A stretch of DNA of 64,000 nt from assembly GCF_011075055.1 (NCBI RefSeq), contig NC_058156.1:4464001-4528000 (forward strand), written 5' to 3'. The translations under genes were made by a program, and so were the position numbers. Under the pieces are notes generated by a model. It did no database searches. It was not told the origin of the DNA and saw only the letters and a list, made by a program, of their open reading frames with translations. Below, piece after piece: positions 12,079-24,855 of this stretch. Numbering within the stretch: position 1 is the stretch's first letter; each line of letters opens with the position of its first letter. Source of the DNA: Mangifera indica. Lineage: Eukaryota > Streptophyta > Magnoliopsida > Sapindales > Anacardiaceae.

Positions 12079-13100
12079 ATGGTCAGTTACATTTAAAAGA
12101 ATAAAAAAGACCCAAAAAAAAAAACAATTTAATTGAATAATATAGATGTTCCATTTATTAACAGACCATTTAAGTCATATTACTAGAAATAACTACTAAT
12201 TTTATGAGGCCTACTTTGTGTAATACTTATCACATTAATCTAACTCTATTTGTTCCTAGGCAAAGTGTTCCACAAGCACATAATTCAATTCACTCTTAAA
12301 ACCCTAAAAGAAAATTAAACTAACAAAAAAAAATTTATGAAATTAAAAATTATACAAAAATTATTGAATTTGAATATGAGTTTTACAAGAGTTTATTTTA
12401 CCAAACCAACAATTTTAGAACACAATTACAATCAAGCTATATAGCACGAAAATAGAAGCTCTAAATTAAACCAATAAGAGCTTATTTCTACAAGAGTTTG
12501 TTTCTCCAAACCAATAATTTTAACCTACTTGATCTCAAAGAAACTTTCATCAAACAACATTCAAATCAAACTAGAAGCTCTAAAATGAAGGAAAAACTAG
12601 TCATACATAAGACATCAAATCCTCAAAGTCACAAAATGCAAAATAAATAAAGAGTTTTAAAGCACAACACAAATTCACAACTTTCAAAACCCAAATCTCA
12701 TAAACAAGCCAAGGGTCAAACAATATAAAAAATCAACTCATTAGACCATAAAGATATAAGTTTTGAAGCATACCTACCAAGCAATTAAGGTCTGTTACCT
12801 ATACTACACTTGAATTGCTCAACAAGATTCTAAAATGACACGAATTACAAGTTTACATAAAAAGAAGATGGCTAAAGAATTATAGGTTTACATAATTGAA
12901 TTGCAGACTTTCATAAGTCATGTATTATGTAGCTAAAAATTTATTCATGAGAAAAGAATTATATATTACATAATTAATAATTTACATGTGTGCTCTACAA
13001 AGATTAATACTGATGGCTAAGGAATTAGTTGCAACGACATGGATTTTCACATATAAGCAGCGTGGATTTTATTATACTTGGGATAAAGTAGAATAAGTGA
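12079..13100. other. CACTA 5' region, non-coding
   Basis: AT-rich sequence upstream of the transposase start with no credible open frame. A single TTAGTTGCAACGAC near 13027 resembles the subterminal motif at the other end. It is consistent with a CACTA leader cut off by the LTR at 13101. Confidence 0.4.
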
Positions 13101-14067
13101 TGCATATTCGGCCACCTCTTCACTTTCGGCCTCCAAACCTACCTCAAGCTTACTTACCACCCAAGAAGCTAAAGAGCATGAATTTTCAGCAATGTACCAG
13201 CCTAAGGATGTCATCCTTCTTCATTTTTGGCCCAAAACCACTTTTGGGTATAGTCTCATTACATGCACCCAAAGCCCAAGTAAATAGCTTACTCTAGTTG
13301 ATCCAAAAGTGTGACTTTAGAAATCCATCAATGGCCCAAACGTCCAAACATCATTTTGAAAATCCCAAAGAGCCCCAAATTGGTTTTTAGTTACATTGGA
13401 ACTAAATTAAAATTTGGTTGTTTTAGTTAGGAAACATAATTCCTAAAATTAAGGAAAAAACAACTAACTTTTATCTCTAGTTAATTACTATGTATAGGCT
13501 TGGTTTAGAATGAATGGCTAACCTTAATTCATGCCATTTTTAGTTGACTTTTGTGGGAAAATATTGTATCCTGTTGCCACTTCTTTCCTATAAAAAGGAG
13601 TGGTCATATTCTTGTAAAGGTTAGACAATTGATGTAATGAATATTTGAAGCAAAGCTTTGTTAGCTTTCTCTATTTTCCTTTACCCAGTTCATTCTTGGT
13701 GGAAGACCCCAAGGGTGGTGGAATTTCCTTTATGCCTTGGTCAATGTTTATGTTTTTGCCTTAAAATCCAAATTGATTGCATGTGCATGTATTTGAAGTT
13801 GCATGGTAGAGACTTGCAAGATAATGATAGTTTTACCGTTGACTTCATCATGCGTTTCGATTGCCTTATCTAATGAGTTATGATTGCTACCATAGCTTGA
13901 TAGAAAATTCTTTGAGTTCTCTTTGCATTGATATAACGTTGATGTGAATTGGAGATCATTTGGATGATTAAATTTGAAAAAGAAAAAAATTGCCCCATTA
14001 AATGAATAGTGATTCCAAGGTTTTGTGTTGTGTGTGTCGTTGCAATTGAATTGATGAAAACACACCA
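13101..14067 (+). repeat. Gypsy G LTR P1 (5' LTR)
   Basis: It begins TGCATATTCGGCCACC and ends AACACACCA, directly followed by a primer-site-like sequence. It aligns along its length with P2 (25801) and P3 (26943): the 'ttggcccaaaaccacttttggg' core, 'ggaaaaa' segment and 'atgccttgg' segment are shared. By eye it is more diverged from P2 and P3 than those two are from each other. Confidence 0.8.
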
Positions 14068-14069
14068 TT

Positions 14070-14081
14070 TGTTATCAGATC
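14070..14081 (+). other. Primer binding site, degenerate
   Basis: TTGTTATCAGAT lies two bases after the LTR and matches the complement of the initiator tRNA-Met 3' end (TGGTATCAGAGC) at most positions. It marks plus-strand orientation and the end of the LTR. Confidence 0.55.
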
Positions 14082-14258
14082 TTTGGTTGTTGGTGTGATT
14101 TATTTGTGTTGTCCTCCATTTTGGAATTACTATTCAATTTCAAAAGTTACTATTCATCTCAATTACTGTTCACAAAACCTTCATTTTGCCTAAACACAAA
14201 CCTTATTTAACCTAAACACTTTATACCATTAGCTTTTACCCACTAGCCATTATAAAAA

Positions 14259-15624
14259 ATGTCCCATAAAAGAACTTCATCGTCATCCTCCTCATCTCCG
14301 CATCCTTGGGAATTTGCCCACATGACACTAAAAGAAGAGGTCAAAAGATAACTTAAGGCTATTAGGGACCAAATGAATCAAATGATGCAAATGATGAGAA
14401 ACTTGACCCTCACTCAAAGCTGGGCACCCTTATCACAACCCCAAACTTCAACACAAAGCCAAATACCCCCTCTTCCACCTCACCCAACCGAACTACATCA
14501 CCCAAGAAGGCATATTAGGCCTTCCCCTCCTCTTTCTAGACATACTAAGGAGGAATTGATGCTTCATGATGGCTCAAGTGGAGAAGAACAAAAGAGGATA
14601 TCTAGGAGAAATAAGGATGATGATAGGGGATTGAAAATTGAAATTCCAAAATTTGAAGGTAGTATGAATTTGAATGACTTTTTTGTTTGGTTGCATGCTA
14701 TGGTTTTTTAGTACAAAGGCTATTCAAATGAGAAAAAGTGCAAGATAGCCATTTTAAGATTCAAAGACTATGCTTCTTTGTGATAGGAAAATTTAAAAAA
14801 ACAAAGAGAAAAATTTAAAAAAATAAAGAGAAAGGGACAACAAAGAGAAAATTAGATCTTGGGAAAAACTTAAGAAGCTTTTAAAAAGGAGATTTCTTCC
14901 CAACAATCATAAACAAGAACTTTACCTTAAATTGCACACCCTCAAGCAAGAAAGTGATGATGTTGAGCATTACATAAGGGAATTTGAAAAGCTATTGGTG
15001 AGGAGTGAGCTGTCAAAAGTAAATGAGCAAACCATTGCAAAATTTATTGGAGGATTGAATTAAGACATTGCTCATATGGTGGAGTTGCAACTATATTGCA
15101 CTTTTAAAGATGTGCATAAAATGGTTATTAAAGTGGAGAAGCAAAAAAAGGCTTTGAAGCCCACGATCTCCAAGTTATTCTCCAAAGGGATATTATTTAA
15201 CAAAAACACATCTTTTACCAAGGGAACTATCTTCTATAAAGGTTCCCCATCCTATACAAATGTTGTTGATTCTTCTTCTTAGAAGAAAGGCAAAGAAAAA
15301 GTGGTAAAGCCAACCAAGGACAAGCCTAATATGTTGAAGACCAACCTATCCAACAAAAAGTGCTTTAGATGCCAAGGCAATGGACACTTCCAAGCTGAAT
15401 ACCCTAACAGGAGAGTTTTATCCTTAATGGAGATACAAGCCATTGAGGAGTCCTTTCAAGAAGAAGAAGAAGGTGAAATTTTTAGCCATGAAAGTGATGA
15501 AGCCAACAAGAAAGAAGAAGAAATTTTACAAGGAGTCGATGAAGGAAAGTTGGTAGTTATTAGGAAGCTTTGCATGTCAAGCCTCTTTCTCATGAAGAGC
15601 AAAGACTCCACATTTTTCAATTAA
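14259..15624 (+). pseudogene. Gypsy G gag, degenerate
   Basis: Gag starts at the ATG at 14259 with MSHKRTSSSSSSSPHPW, 190 bases after the LTR. The same start context appears in the sister copy at 28016. An in-frame TAA occurs about 30 codons in. A proline-rich stretch follows, then a retrotransposon gag core ('EIPKFEGSMNLNDFF' at about 14650; 'RSELSKVNEQTIAKFIGGLN' region at about 15000). The nucleocapsid zinc knuckle (15355-15410) reads CFRCQGNGHFQAEY, C-x2-C-x4-H-x4-Y, so the last Cys is Tyr. An acidic linker follows. Several stops and an A-rich duplication near 14800 make it non-functional. Confidence 0.8.
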
Positions 15625-15785
15625 GGTGCATCATTAGAGGTAAAGTGTGTTTTTTAATTATTAATAGTGGGAGTTGTGCAAATGTGGTCTCATCCACCTT
15701 AGTAGACAAACTTGGGTTATCCACTATCCCACACCCTCAACCATAGATAGGAAGATATGTCATCACAGATGGTTGACCACAAAGA
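15625..15785 (+). pseudogene. Gypsy G protease start
   Basis: After the gag stop the text reads through '(N)SGSCANVVSSTLVDKLGL', the retropepsin active-site region of plant gypsy elements with D-[ST]-G changed to NSG. The sister copies read DSGSYANV (30260) and DRGSCANV (33765, minus). It is lost at about 15785, where copia sequence begins. Confidence 0.7.
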
Positions 15786-15789
15786 GGTT

Positions 15790-17497
15790 CCTCAATCTCG
15801 AAAGGAATAACCTCAGAGCATATAAGTGTTATGTAGATCCACATGAGTACTTCGCGAGCCAAAAAGATTTGGTTTTCTTATGACTCAGAATAGCGACATA
15901 TTGCTCATCTCTAATGACAAACCTAAGAATTATGATGATGTTGCTTTGAGTCCAGATTTTAATAAATGATTGGATGCAATAAAATCTAAAATAGACTCCA
16001 TGTACTAGAACCAAGTATGGACTCTGGTGGATGCACCTAAAAGAATAAAACTCGTAAGGTGCAAATGGGTTTTCAAAAAGAAAACTGATATGAAAGGTAA
16101 CATGCATACCCATAAAGCATGACTAGTTGCCAAAGGTTTCACACAAAAAATATGACATTAACTATGATGAAACCTTTTTTTTAGTTGTTATACTTAAGTT
16201 TATTAGAATTATGCTTGCTATTATTGTATATCATGACTATGAAATCTTTCAGATGAATGTCAAAACTATCTTTCTAAATAGTAACCTTATAGAGGATGCC
16301 TATAAGGCACAATCCAATGATTTCATTCTTGTTGGATAGACTAATAAAGTATACAAGATACAATAGTCCATTTATAAGCTTAAATAGACTTCTTGAAGCT
16401 AGCATATTTTTTTTGATAAAGTTGTATAAGAGTTTAGTTTTATCAAAAATGAAGACGAGTCGTGTACATATAAAAAAGTCAATAGGAGTGTGATTTCATT
16501 TCTAATATTGTAAGTCGATGACATCTTAATTATTTGAAATGAAATACCGAATTTGTAATTGGCAAACATTTGGTTATCCAAGTGTTTCTCCATAAATGAC
16601 TTAGGAGAAACAACCTACAATCTTGGGATTAAAATTTATCGAGATAAAGAGTGTAGATTTTTAGGCTTAAGTCAAAATGTGTACATAGGTAAGGTGTTGA
16701 TGAGATTCTTTATAGAGGAATCCAAGAAGGAATTTTTGCCCATGTTCTATGGTGTATATCTTTCAAAAGAGATGTGTCATCTTTACAATCTGAGAGAGAT
16801 AAGATGAGTAAGATCTCATATGCCTTAGCTATAGGATTGATCTAATACTCTATGTTATGCTATGTTCAAGACTTGATGTCTCATATACCTTGAGCATTTG
16901 TATTAGATATCAATATAATCTTAGTGAAAAACACTAGATGACTATCAAGAACATCCTAAAGTACCTGAAAAAGACTAGGGACGTGTTTTTGGTTTATAGA
17001 GGGAATTCTAAAATCATTATTAGAGGCTCTAGTGATACTAGTTTTCAAACTGATTAAGATAACTTAAAATTACAATTTGGGTTTGTGTTTTGTTTAAATG
17101 GTGGTGTAGTAAACTGAAAAAACTCCAAGCAAAATACAATGGTTGATTCTTCAATAGAGTCTGAGTATGTTGTTTTTTTAAAAGTGGTAAAAATGGTGTA
17201 TGGATCAAGAAGTCCATGACAAAACTTGGAGTGGTTCCAAGTATTACTGAGATGATTGAGCTCTATTGTGACAACAATTGAGGGTTTGCTTAAGCAAAAG
17301 AGCCACAGTCTCATCAAAAGTGTAAACACATACTCAAAAATATCATTTGATTGGAGAGATTATTCATTAAGGATTGATACAGATAGCAATTTAGCTAACC
17401 CATTAACAAAGTCTCTGTCATAGTAGAAGCATGACAAACATGTAGCAAGATTGGGCATTAGATACATGACTTATTGGCTATAGTGCAACTGGGAGAT
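15790..17497 (+). pseudogene. Copia element A: RT / RNase H remnant
   Basis: The text begins within the integrase-RT linker ('YFASQKDLVF' near 15850, paralleled by 'YVTSQRDLVF' in copia B at about 19690). RT follows: 'WTLVDAPKR', 'CKWVFKKKTDM', 'LVAKGFT', 'MLAIIVYHDYEI' and, near 16510, a degenerate YVDD box ('VDDILII'-type). Then 'WLSKCFSINDLGE' (16570). RNase H-like text lies at 16840-17380 ('YLKKTRDVFLVY', 'SSIESEYV'). Stops are frequent. A polypurine tract, CTGGGAGAT, precedes the LTR at 17498. Gag, protease and most of integrase are absent. It is clearly copia and inactive. Confidence 0.8.
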
Positions 17498-19394
17498 TGT
17501 TAAGGTGGATGTCTTAGAGCCAATTGATTTGACATTTGTAATTTATCTCATTAAATAATAAAAAGATTTATAGTTATTCCATTCATATGTTTGTCTATTA
17601 TATGATACATGTATTTAGAATGGTAAATTTGTATTGAAGGGATTAGATGACTGATCGTGGGAACCCTATGTACACATTAGATGACCATTCTAAAAATAGT
17701 TATTCTAAAATTGTCCATAATGTTGACATTACAATTTTCAAGGGCACATGTAATTGTGATAGAATTATCATAATATTAAGCGACCTCACCAAAATGTGGC
17801 AACAGTTCTCACATGTTGAAGTTATTTGTTGAACAACCTTTAAACATGTTTATCAGATTGACTCAACCAGAAAATATCCATATGGATGGTTGCTCTAATG
17901 TTTATAGAACAAATCCTCTAAACATCATGGGTACATGTGATCCTTTGACTTAAGGTTGCTAAAACGTCTCGTGTAAGGATTGGTATGGTTTGACACTATC
18001 AATGTATCATCATAATAAGGTATCATAAAGTTAGTGAACGACCATATCGTGAGATACATAGAGGCTATGGTTGATCAATAAAGGATTTACCACTTTTAAG
18101 CATAGAAAAAGATATCTCATTTGTGAATGCTGAAAGACATTCAAGATTGCTTAAATCTGTGGCCATTATTGGATGAGATTATAGTCTAATCTGTGTAAGT
18201 CATTAATGTGCATTAGTTCATATCAAGAAACTATTGAGATAGACACACTTCTATGTCTTAGCCTTTAGAGATATCAGTTGATAAAAGATTGAAATGCACG
18301 TAACTGTGATGTTGTAAAAGCTTATAAAGATGTTCACTGACATTCTATCATCCAAATGGCCATGACGCTTTGCTAGAGGCCAATCTTAGTTTGTGTTAGA
18401 ATTCAAAGTGTCTAAATTCAACCTAAATTCAAACACTACCAGTTTGATAGAGAGCTTATAGGTCACACACATTAAGGGGTTAATACGAACCAAGAGGCAA
18501 GGATTTTTTAATGACAACTTGAGATCATGGAAAGAAAAAAACATATGGATGTGTTTTGACTAGAATCATTTGGTGTGCATGGTGTCATATGGCATCATGC
18601 AAATGCACTGCATGGTTTCGACTAGACCCACTTAAGAGTCCAACTGAGTAAAGCCAAATGATGGATGTAAGTCAATTGGCTAAGTTAACTCATAGGTAGG
18701 GTGTTTTAGTTAAACAAGGATTCTTCAAAGTCTTTATTTAATAGAAAGCTTAAGTTGAGTTAGAATCGTAATTTAATTAGGATTCAATAAATTCATTAAA
18801 ACTTTCAATAAATTCAAAGTTTTTGTTTGATAGAAAGTTTAGGTTAAGTTGGAATCCTAATTTAATTAGCATTCCTATACATTAAAACTTTCAATAAATT
18901 AAAAGTCTTAATTTAATAAGAACTCTTGAACACCTTATCACCTAAATAGTTAAAGTCTTAAAAAACTTAGGATTCATGTATACCTCATAAGTAAAAGTGT
19001 TTAGTTTGAGTCAAATCTTGAACATAACATTCTTGAAAAATATCTCTATGCCTAGAATCTTGTTGACACAAGTTTCCTATACCGTGATCTAATTTCCAAG
19101 ATTTAGTTGACAGAAGCCCTAGCGACCTTCTTCATGGATTGTCTCCTATTTATGCTTCATGTGGATAACAAGACACTACCTCAAGAAGGTTAGATAGCGA
19201 TTTTTACATAGCTACGTGAAGTCTTTGAAAAGCCAACATGTAGGTATAATTTCTAAACACCCTATGTGTGTTTAACATGTTCATGAATCTATGCATTAAA
19301 ATTGGTATCTTGGATGGGTTTTCGAATCTTTGATATTTTTTTTTAATTTTTAATTTTGTTGTACTGTCGATTAATGACACCTTTAAACCTTACA
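17498..19394 (+). repeat. Copia LTR A
   Basis: It starts TGTTAAGG after the polypurine tract and ends CCTTACA, an imperfect inverted-repeat pair. It aligns in opposite orientation with 22864-24543: 'agagccaattg..ttgacatttg', 'gggaaccctatgta', 'gtggcaacagttctca' and 'gctagaggccaatct..'. It ends exactly where the RT text of copia B resumes on the other strand. The length is 1.9 kb, with AT-rich duplicated 'aatttaattaggattc' segments near 18770-18900. Confidence 0.75.
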
Positions 19395-21250
19395 TGTTTC
19401 TCCCAAGTCTTTTATGGAGAAACACTTGGATAACCAAATCTTTATCGATTATGAGTTCGGTATGTCATTTCCTATAATCAAGATATTATCGACATACAAT
19501 ACTAGAAATGCAATCACACTCCTACTTACCTTCTTGTACACATATGGTTTATAGAGTTTAGTTTGGATTTTATGGCATCCAACCATTTATCATTATTTAG
19601 ACATGAAACAACCTTATTATATGTCTTAGGTTTGTTAGCATTGATGAACAATGTATCATCATGCTAAGTTAGGAGAAAACCAAATCTCTCTGACTCGTGA
19701 CATACTTATGTAGCTCTTGTATACGTAGAGTTTGTTCCACTTGAAAATGTGACGAAATAGTTTCCCCATATCTACTATATACTGTCATAGACCTACATAT
19801 GTCACTGTGTATGATCTCTAACAGTTTAGTCGTCCTTTTACTATGTCTAGTGAAAGGTGTTTTAGCTATCTTAGCTAATATGTATGATTCGCATTCATCA
19901 TATGATTGGAAGTCAAATAATTGCAAGACTTTTTATACAAGAAGTCTGGTATACATTTTGCTTCTATGTGGCTTAGCATGCAATGCCATAGATATGTGGC
20001 ATTTAAATCATTTGATTCCAATTGTTTATTATTTTGTACATTGAGCATTTCATTATCTAGTTTCAGAATATATAAACCATTATGCAATTCAACTGTTCCA
20101 TATAGAATATTATTTAAGCTAATGGTTATAATATTACTAGAAAGAAAAAATAAATATCCCCTTTTGTCAAAAACAGACACAAAAGCTAAGCTTTTAGAAA
20201 CAAAAGGTACATAATAACAATGTTTTAATTCTGAAACTAGCTTAGTGGGTAACCTAAGATAATAAACATCTACAGCTAATGTAATAACACATGTGCCATT
20301 TCCAACATGTGGGTCAATCTCTCATTTGGCGAGTAATCTATTGTGTCGCAGTCCTTGTATATTGGAATAAATATAAGAACCACATCCTATGCCTAAACCC
20401 TAGGATGAACAAAGAAAATTGTTTATCTCAATGAAAAACATACCTGAAGTAGGGGCTTCAGTTGTCTTTTTTTTTTTTCTTGTTCTCTAGAAAGACCTTA
20501 CAATGTCTCTTTTAGTAACCTACCTTGCTACAATAAAATAAGTCAACCTTTCCCTTCTTAACACCATCTGTAGGTTGAATAACAATATTAGGTTACTTCT
20601 TCGCTTTGGGCTTGTGCTTACGCTTGGCTTTGACTTTTGATGTTTAGACTTCAACCAAAAACATATTAGTTGAAGCTACCTTATGTGCCTCTTGTTCAGC
20701 AATCTTAAGTATGTATAGCAACTCCTCAAGGGTTTTCTCCTTTTTCTTCGAGTTAAAATTCATAATGGGATTTCAACACCTAGTCAACGGTAAGCTCATT
20801 ATCTATGATGAAGCGCAAGCTCATCAACCGCTTAATGTAGCCAATCATCTTAACCATATGAAGACTAGCTTGTCCTCCCTTAGAGAGTTTGTAATCAAAT
20901 AATAGACTTGACACCTAATATTGTTCAACCCTTACACAAGTGCCATATAACTTTCCAAGGTGTGCAAGTATGAATTGTGCATTCATTTCCTTATATTGTT
21001 TTTGAAGCTTAAGACATAGATTGAACTTCCACAAAGTCATCCAGATACTTGTTGAAAGTATCATTTTCCTCCTGGGCAGTATCAAAACTAGGCTCAAAGG
21101 GAAACAACCCCTACAAGATATAAAACCTCTTCTCTTGATAGAGAATAATCTGAAGATATCTATACCAATTTGTGAAGTTGCTTCCAGTAAGCCTTTTTTC
21201 CTTTTCGAGAATGGATTAATACATTGGGTTTGATATGATGATTCTATTAT
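19395..21250 (-). pseudogene. Copia element B gag-pol remnant
   Basis: Minus strand, reading down from about 21250. Copia gag has 'TGSNFTNWYR' and 'EENDTFNKYLDDF' text. A knuckle region sits near 20560-20500. A protease/pre-integrase stretch is followed by 'YLWHCMLSHIEAKCIPDF' (about 20040, GAG-pre-integrase) and integrase with 'TPFTRHSKRTTKLLEIIHSDICRSM' text (about 19860). The RT linker at 19690 then jumps to 'VLYVDNILII' and 'WLSKCFS' (about 19510-19400). Compared with copia A, about 450 bases of RT are missing at 19560. The element stops at 19395 against LTR A. Numerous stops are present. Its own 5' LTR and primer site lie to the right. Confidence 0.75.
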
Positions 21251-22850
21251 CTACAATTTACAGATAAAAAATTAGTAATTTTATTTAATTATTAATATCC
21301 ATTTTAATTATGAATTTAACTAATTAAAAAAATTAGGGTGGTTGTTTTGGCCTTAGCTCAGGGTCTGTCTATGGCAAGGCCATTCCCACCTTAACCCAAG
21401 GGTTTGTCTTGTGGTAAAAGTGTTTTTGGTCTTTAAAAAAGTTTAATTAGCAAAAAAAAAAAAAAAACTTCGCTTTGGTGAACAAACAAAGTACATTAGT
21501 TAAGTCAAACCCAATATAATCATCTCCTAATTTTTCACCTAGTAAAAGTGTACTCTTCATTTTAGAGAACAAGGTTCTAACAAATAGGGGTTTAATTAAG
21601 ACATCATATTAGAAGACACTAATTAAATCTTAGACTTAATATTTAAATTGAGGGTTTTTATTAATTAGTCTCATCAAATTTTAAGCCATATGTTAGGTGA
21701 TATTTTCAAAATAAAATCTACACATACATTTTACAATGTAAAAAAGAAATGTGTCTGTACATAGCCATAATTAATTTCAAGCCTCTTAAGCCAAAAGGAG
21801 TTTGATTTGTCAACTTAGGTAAATCTTCATCTTCGGGTCTTCACTCTTGTCCTTTCATCTCTAGTTTTAAATTACTATATGGCTTTGTTTCCTTATTACA
21901 TAATTCAAACAAAATAAAAACAGCCTAATCTAAAAGAAGAAATGGGGTAAAGGCAAGATGCACAAATCTTGTTTACAAATTACAACCTAAAAAGAAATAA
22001 ATAAATAAAATGTCCACAAAGGTTCATTGACTATGTACTTGGCAACATCCATACATATACTTACCAATTAAAATTAAATTTTAGTTTTTATTATCCTAAG
22101 CTTGAAGTTTTACAAAATTAAAATTCAACCATAAAGCTCAAGAAAATCCCAATTCAGTCTCAATCCAACAAAACAAAACTGAACGAATATTTTCAACTTT
22201 ACCAGGCATGTAAGTAAAATGTCCAACCATGTTTCTGAAATTCACCAAAATTCTATAATGATGCATGGCTAAAAGCCAACCAAGATGCATGATTAGCACC
22301 ACGTAAGGGTTACGACTAGATAAGAGATATCCAGCTATGCACCAAGGCATGATGTCGAGAGGTGTCCACCCAACACTTACCATGCACGGCTTGGTTCAAG
22401 TTATGCATGGTGGTTTTTTTCTAGAATATGATTTCTAGATTTTCTAGTGATGGAAAAATCCAAAAACCTCCCACCTTTAGGCAAACCAATTCACTGGAGT
22501 GAGATAATATGACACGTAAACTATACTTACTTCAACGACAACCGTTGGATCATGCAACGACAAGATTCAAGGGTGATTTTATGTAGTGATACAAAATCTA
22601 TGGTATTCAACCTATTAAGAACATGTGTATATCAACAAGACTCAAACAAAATTCAAAAACCATCACTCAATAATTTAACACAGTTTATGTTGTACATAAT
22701 ACTTAACAAATCATGCAACAACACGATTGCAAATCATCTTTACCAATTTTATTGAATTCTAATTAATCTCAATTACATGTAATAAACATATAAAAATCAA
22801 TCAAAACTAACTGTAGATATAATTTTTTATGAAAATTATGCTAAATTGTG
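21251..22850 (-). other. Copia B leader or inserted DNA
   Basis: The stretch between the primer site at 22851 and gag is 1.6 kb, far longer than a usual copia leader. It has no recognisable coding sequence. The part at 22200-22400, rich in 'gcatg' words, loosely resembles LTR text at 23260-23460. An unrecognised insertion is likely, but I could not find its ends. Confidence 0.35.
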
Positions 22851-22862
22851 GCTTTGATACCA
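22851..22862 (-). other. Primer binding site of copia B
   Basis: On the minus strand TGGTATCAAAGC lies one base after the LTR and differs from the initiator tRNA-Met complement by one base (TGGTATCAGAGC). It fixes the orientation of copia B. Confidence 0.75.
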
Positions 22863-22863
22863 C

Positions 22864-24543
22864 TATAGGGTTTTTAGAGCGCTGATAGCTGTCAGTACAG
22901 CAAAATCTTGAAAACCTTAACCAGGATACCTATTTTAAACATAAAATTCATGAAATATGCGAGCACTCATAAGGTGTTTTGGATTTAGACCTACATTCAT
23001 GGCTCTTTCAAACTTCACGTGGCTTAACACATAACACTATCCAACCCTTGAAAGGTAATTTCTTGGTATTCATGTAAAACACAAACATAAAAGAAGGAAT
23101 TCCAAGTGAAGAGGTTACTAGGGCATTTTTGGTGAATCAATGTCTTCATGTGAAAAAAAGACTTATAGTTACGACTAGGTTTCTCACTTTGTATGTGTTA
23201 TATATTATTATTTCAAACTCATGCTTTTCATTTATATGTGTAGGTGTCCAAGCATGGTTGGAATTTGAATCAAGCATGACACTTATCAAGACACACACAT
23301 GCACGACTAGCATGAGCATACACACTTTGCATATCTTTTATTCATGGTGCTAGTCGGCATCATGCATGGGCATGGTCGACACCTTCCTCACCAAGTGCAT
23401 GAGTGGCATATTAACATGTATGGATGTGCACTTTGGTCAAAGCATGGTCAACTAGGCCTTTTCAACCCTAATAGGCAAATCCAATCCATCCTAAATTTCT
23501 CTTTCAACCCTAAACACCAGGATTATCAATAAATGATCATCGCCTTTATGTTTGATTCAACTTTTTAATGTGTGTGACCTATAAACTCTCTATCGAATCG
23601 ATAATATCTAAATTTAGGTTGAATCCAGACATAAACCAAGGTTAACCTCTAGCAAAGTATCATGGTCACTTGGACAACAGATTGTTAGTAGATATCTCTT
23701 AAGCTTTTACAACTTTATAATTACGTGCAATTTTATCGTTTCGTTAACCAATATCTCCCGAGATTGAGACATAAAAATATATATATCTCAGTGGTTCCTC
23801 AGTATGAACTGATACACATCAATGATCGATATGGATTAGACTATAACCTTCTGCCACTATGGTCGTAGATTTATCTAATTAGAGATTTCATTTAGTATTC
23901 TCATATAAGATATCTTCTCTTGTACTCAAAAGTGACAAATCTTTTATCAATCAACCATAGCCTCTATATGTCCCATGATATGGTTTATCACTACCTTTAT
24001 AGTTACTCCAATTATAGCAGCACATTGGATAACGTCAAACCATACTAATCCTTATATAAGATGGTCTAGCGACCTCAAGTATTATAAACACCTATGGTGT
24101 TCAAATGATTCATTCTATAAACACTAGAACATCCATCTATATTGATATCCTCTAGTCGGGTCAGTTTAATAAATATGTCTACAACATACACTCCTATGTT
24201 ACGTTAAGTTGTCTACAACAATTTTAACACATGAGAACTGTTGCCACTTTAGGTGGGGCACTCAACACTATAATAATCCTATAATCATTATACGTGCCCT
24301 TGCTCATTACAATGTCAGGATTATGGACATTTTTGCAATAACCACTTAATGCATACATAGGGTTCCTATGATCAGTCGTTTGATCCCCTCGTCACAGTTA
24401 TACTATTCTAAGGGCATGTTATTCGTAGTATCATAAAATTTAACACATATAAATAGAATAACAATAAATCCTTTTTATTCATGATTAATATAACATTACA
24501 TCTACAAATGTCAAACACGATTGGCTCTAGGGCACCTATGATG
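22864..24543 (-). repeat. Copia LTR B (5' LTR of element B)
   Basis: This is the reverse-orientation homologue of LTR A. Reading the minus strand, it shares 'CTAGAGCCAATCG', 'TTTGACATTTG', 'GGAACCCTATGTA' and 'GTGGCAACAGTTCTCA' with 17500-17830, and the 3' part matches 19130-19394. Terminal dinucleotides have decayed: CATCATAGG at the start and CCTATA at the end. Confidence 0.7.
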
Positions 24544-24855
24544 TAGAAGAAATGTTGATGGGGTTATGATATTGTTCACAAATATGCTTAGGGTTGATAT
24601 CGTTTACTAGACACAAAATGGATAACAAGAATTCAATGCAATTTGTAAAACAATTATTAAAAAAACTCAAACTAAATTTTATTAATAATCTGATAATTGA
24701 TTTATTGAATTGTTGAATTGAATTGACTTAAGCCCGTTATATAGGCTAATGACTCTTAAGTTTTATGGCATCCTATTTACAATGACTAAAACTCTAACTT
24801 TCAAAACCCACTTGCTCTCTAACCTTAACCCATCACTCATCCTCTTTGTTGGTGG
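24544..24855. other. Intergenic spacer between copia LTRs
   Basis: AT-rich, no open frame and no repeat recognised. It ends directly at the TGTAAGG terminus of LTR C. Confidence 0.4.

Larger units (their letters stand above)
5171..13100 (-). mobile_element. CACTA (En/Spm) transposon, degenerate
   Basis: The left end is CACTACAAGAAAATGAGG at 5171, the standard plant CACTA terminus, followed by a subterminal array of a short AACTAA-type motif (5180-5690). Between about 6499 and 12078 the minus strand encodes the domains of a tnp2-class transposase in the right order: transposase-associated domain, Tnp2, DUF4218 and a DUF4216-like region. The opposite terminus (TTCTTGTAGTG on this strand) is not found before the gypsy LTR starting at 13101, so the 5' end of the element is probably lost there. 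The element is also broken at 7874-9936 by a gypsy insertion. Confidence 0.75.

Noticed and set aside
24544..24855. A hidden gene between copia LTRs
   Set aside because: No open frame above chance, and the segment is short and AT-rich.
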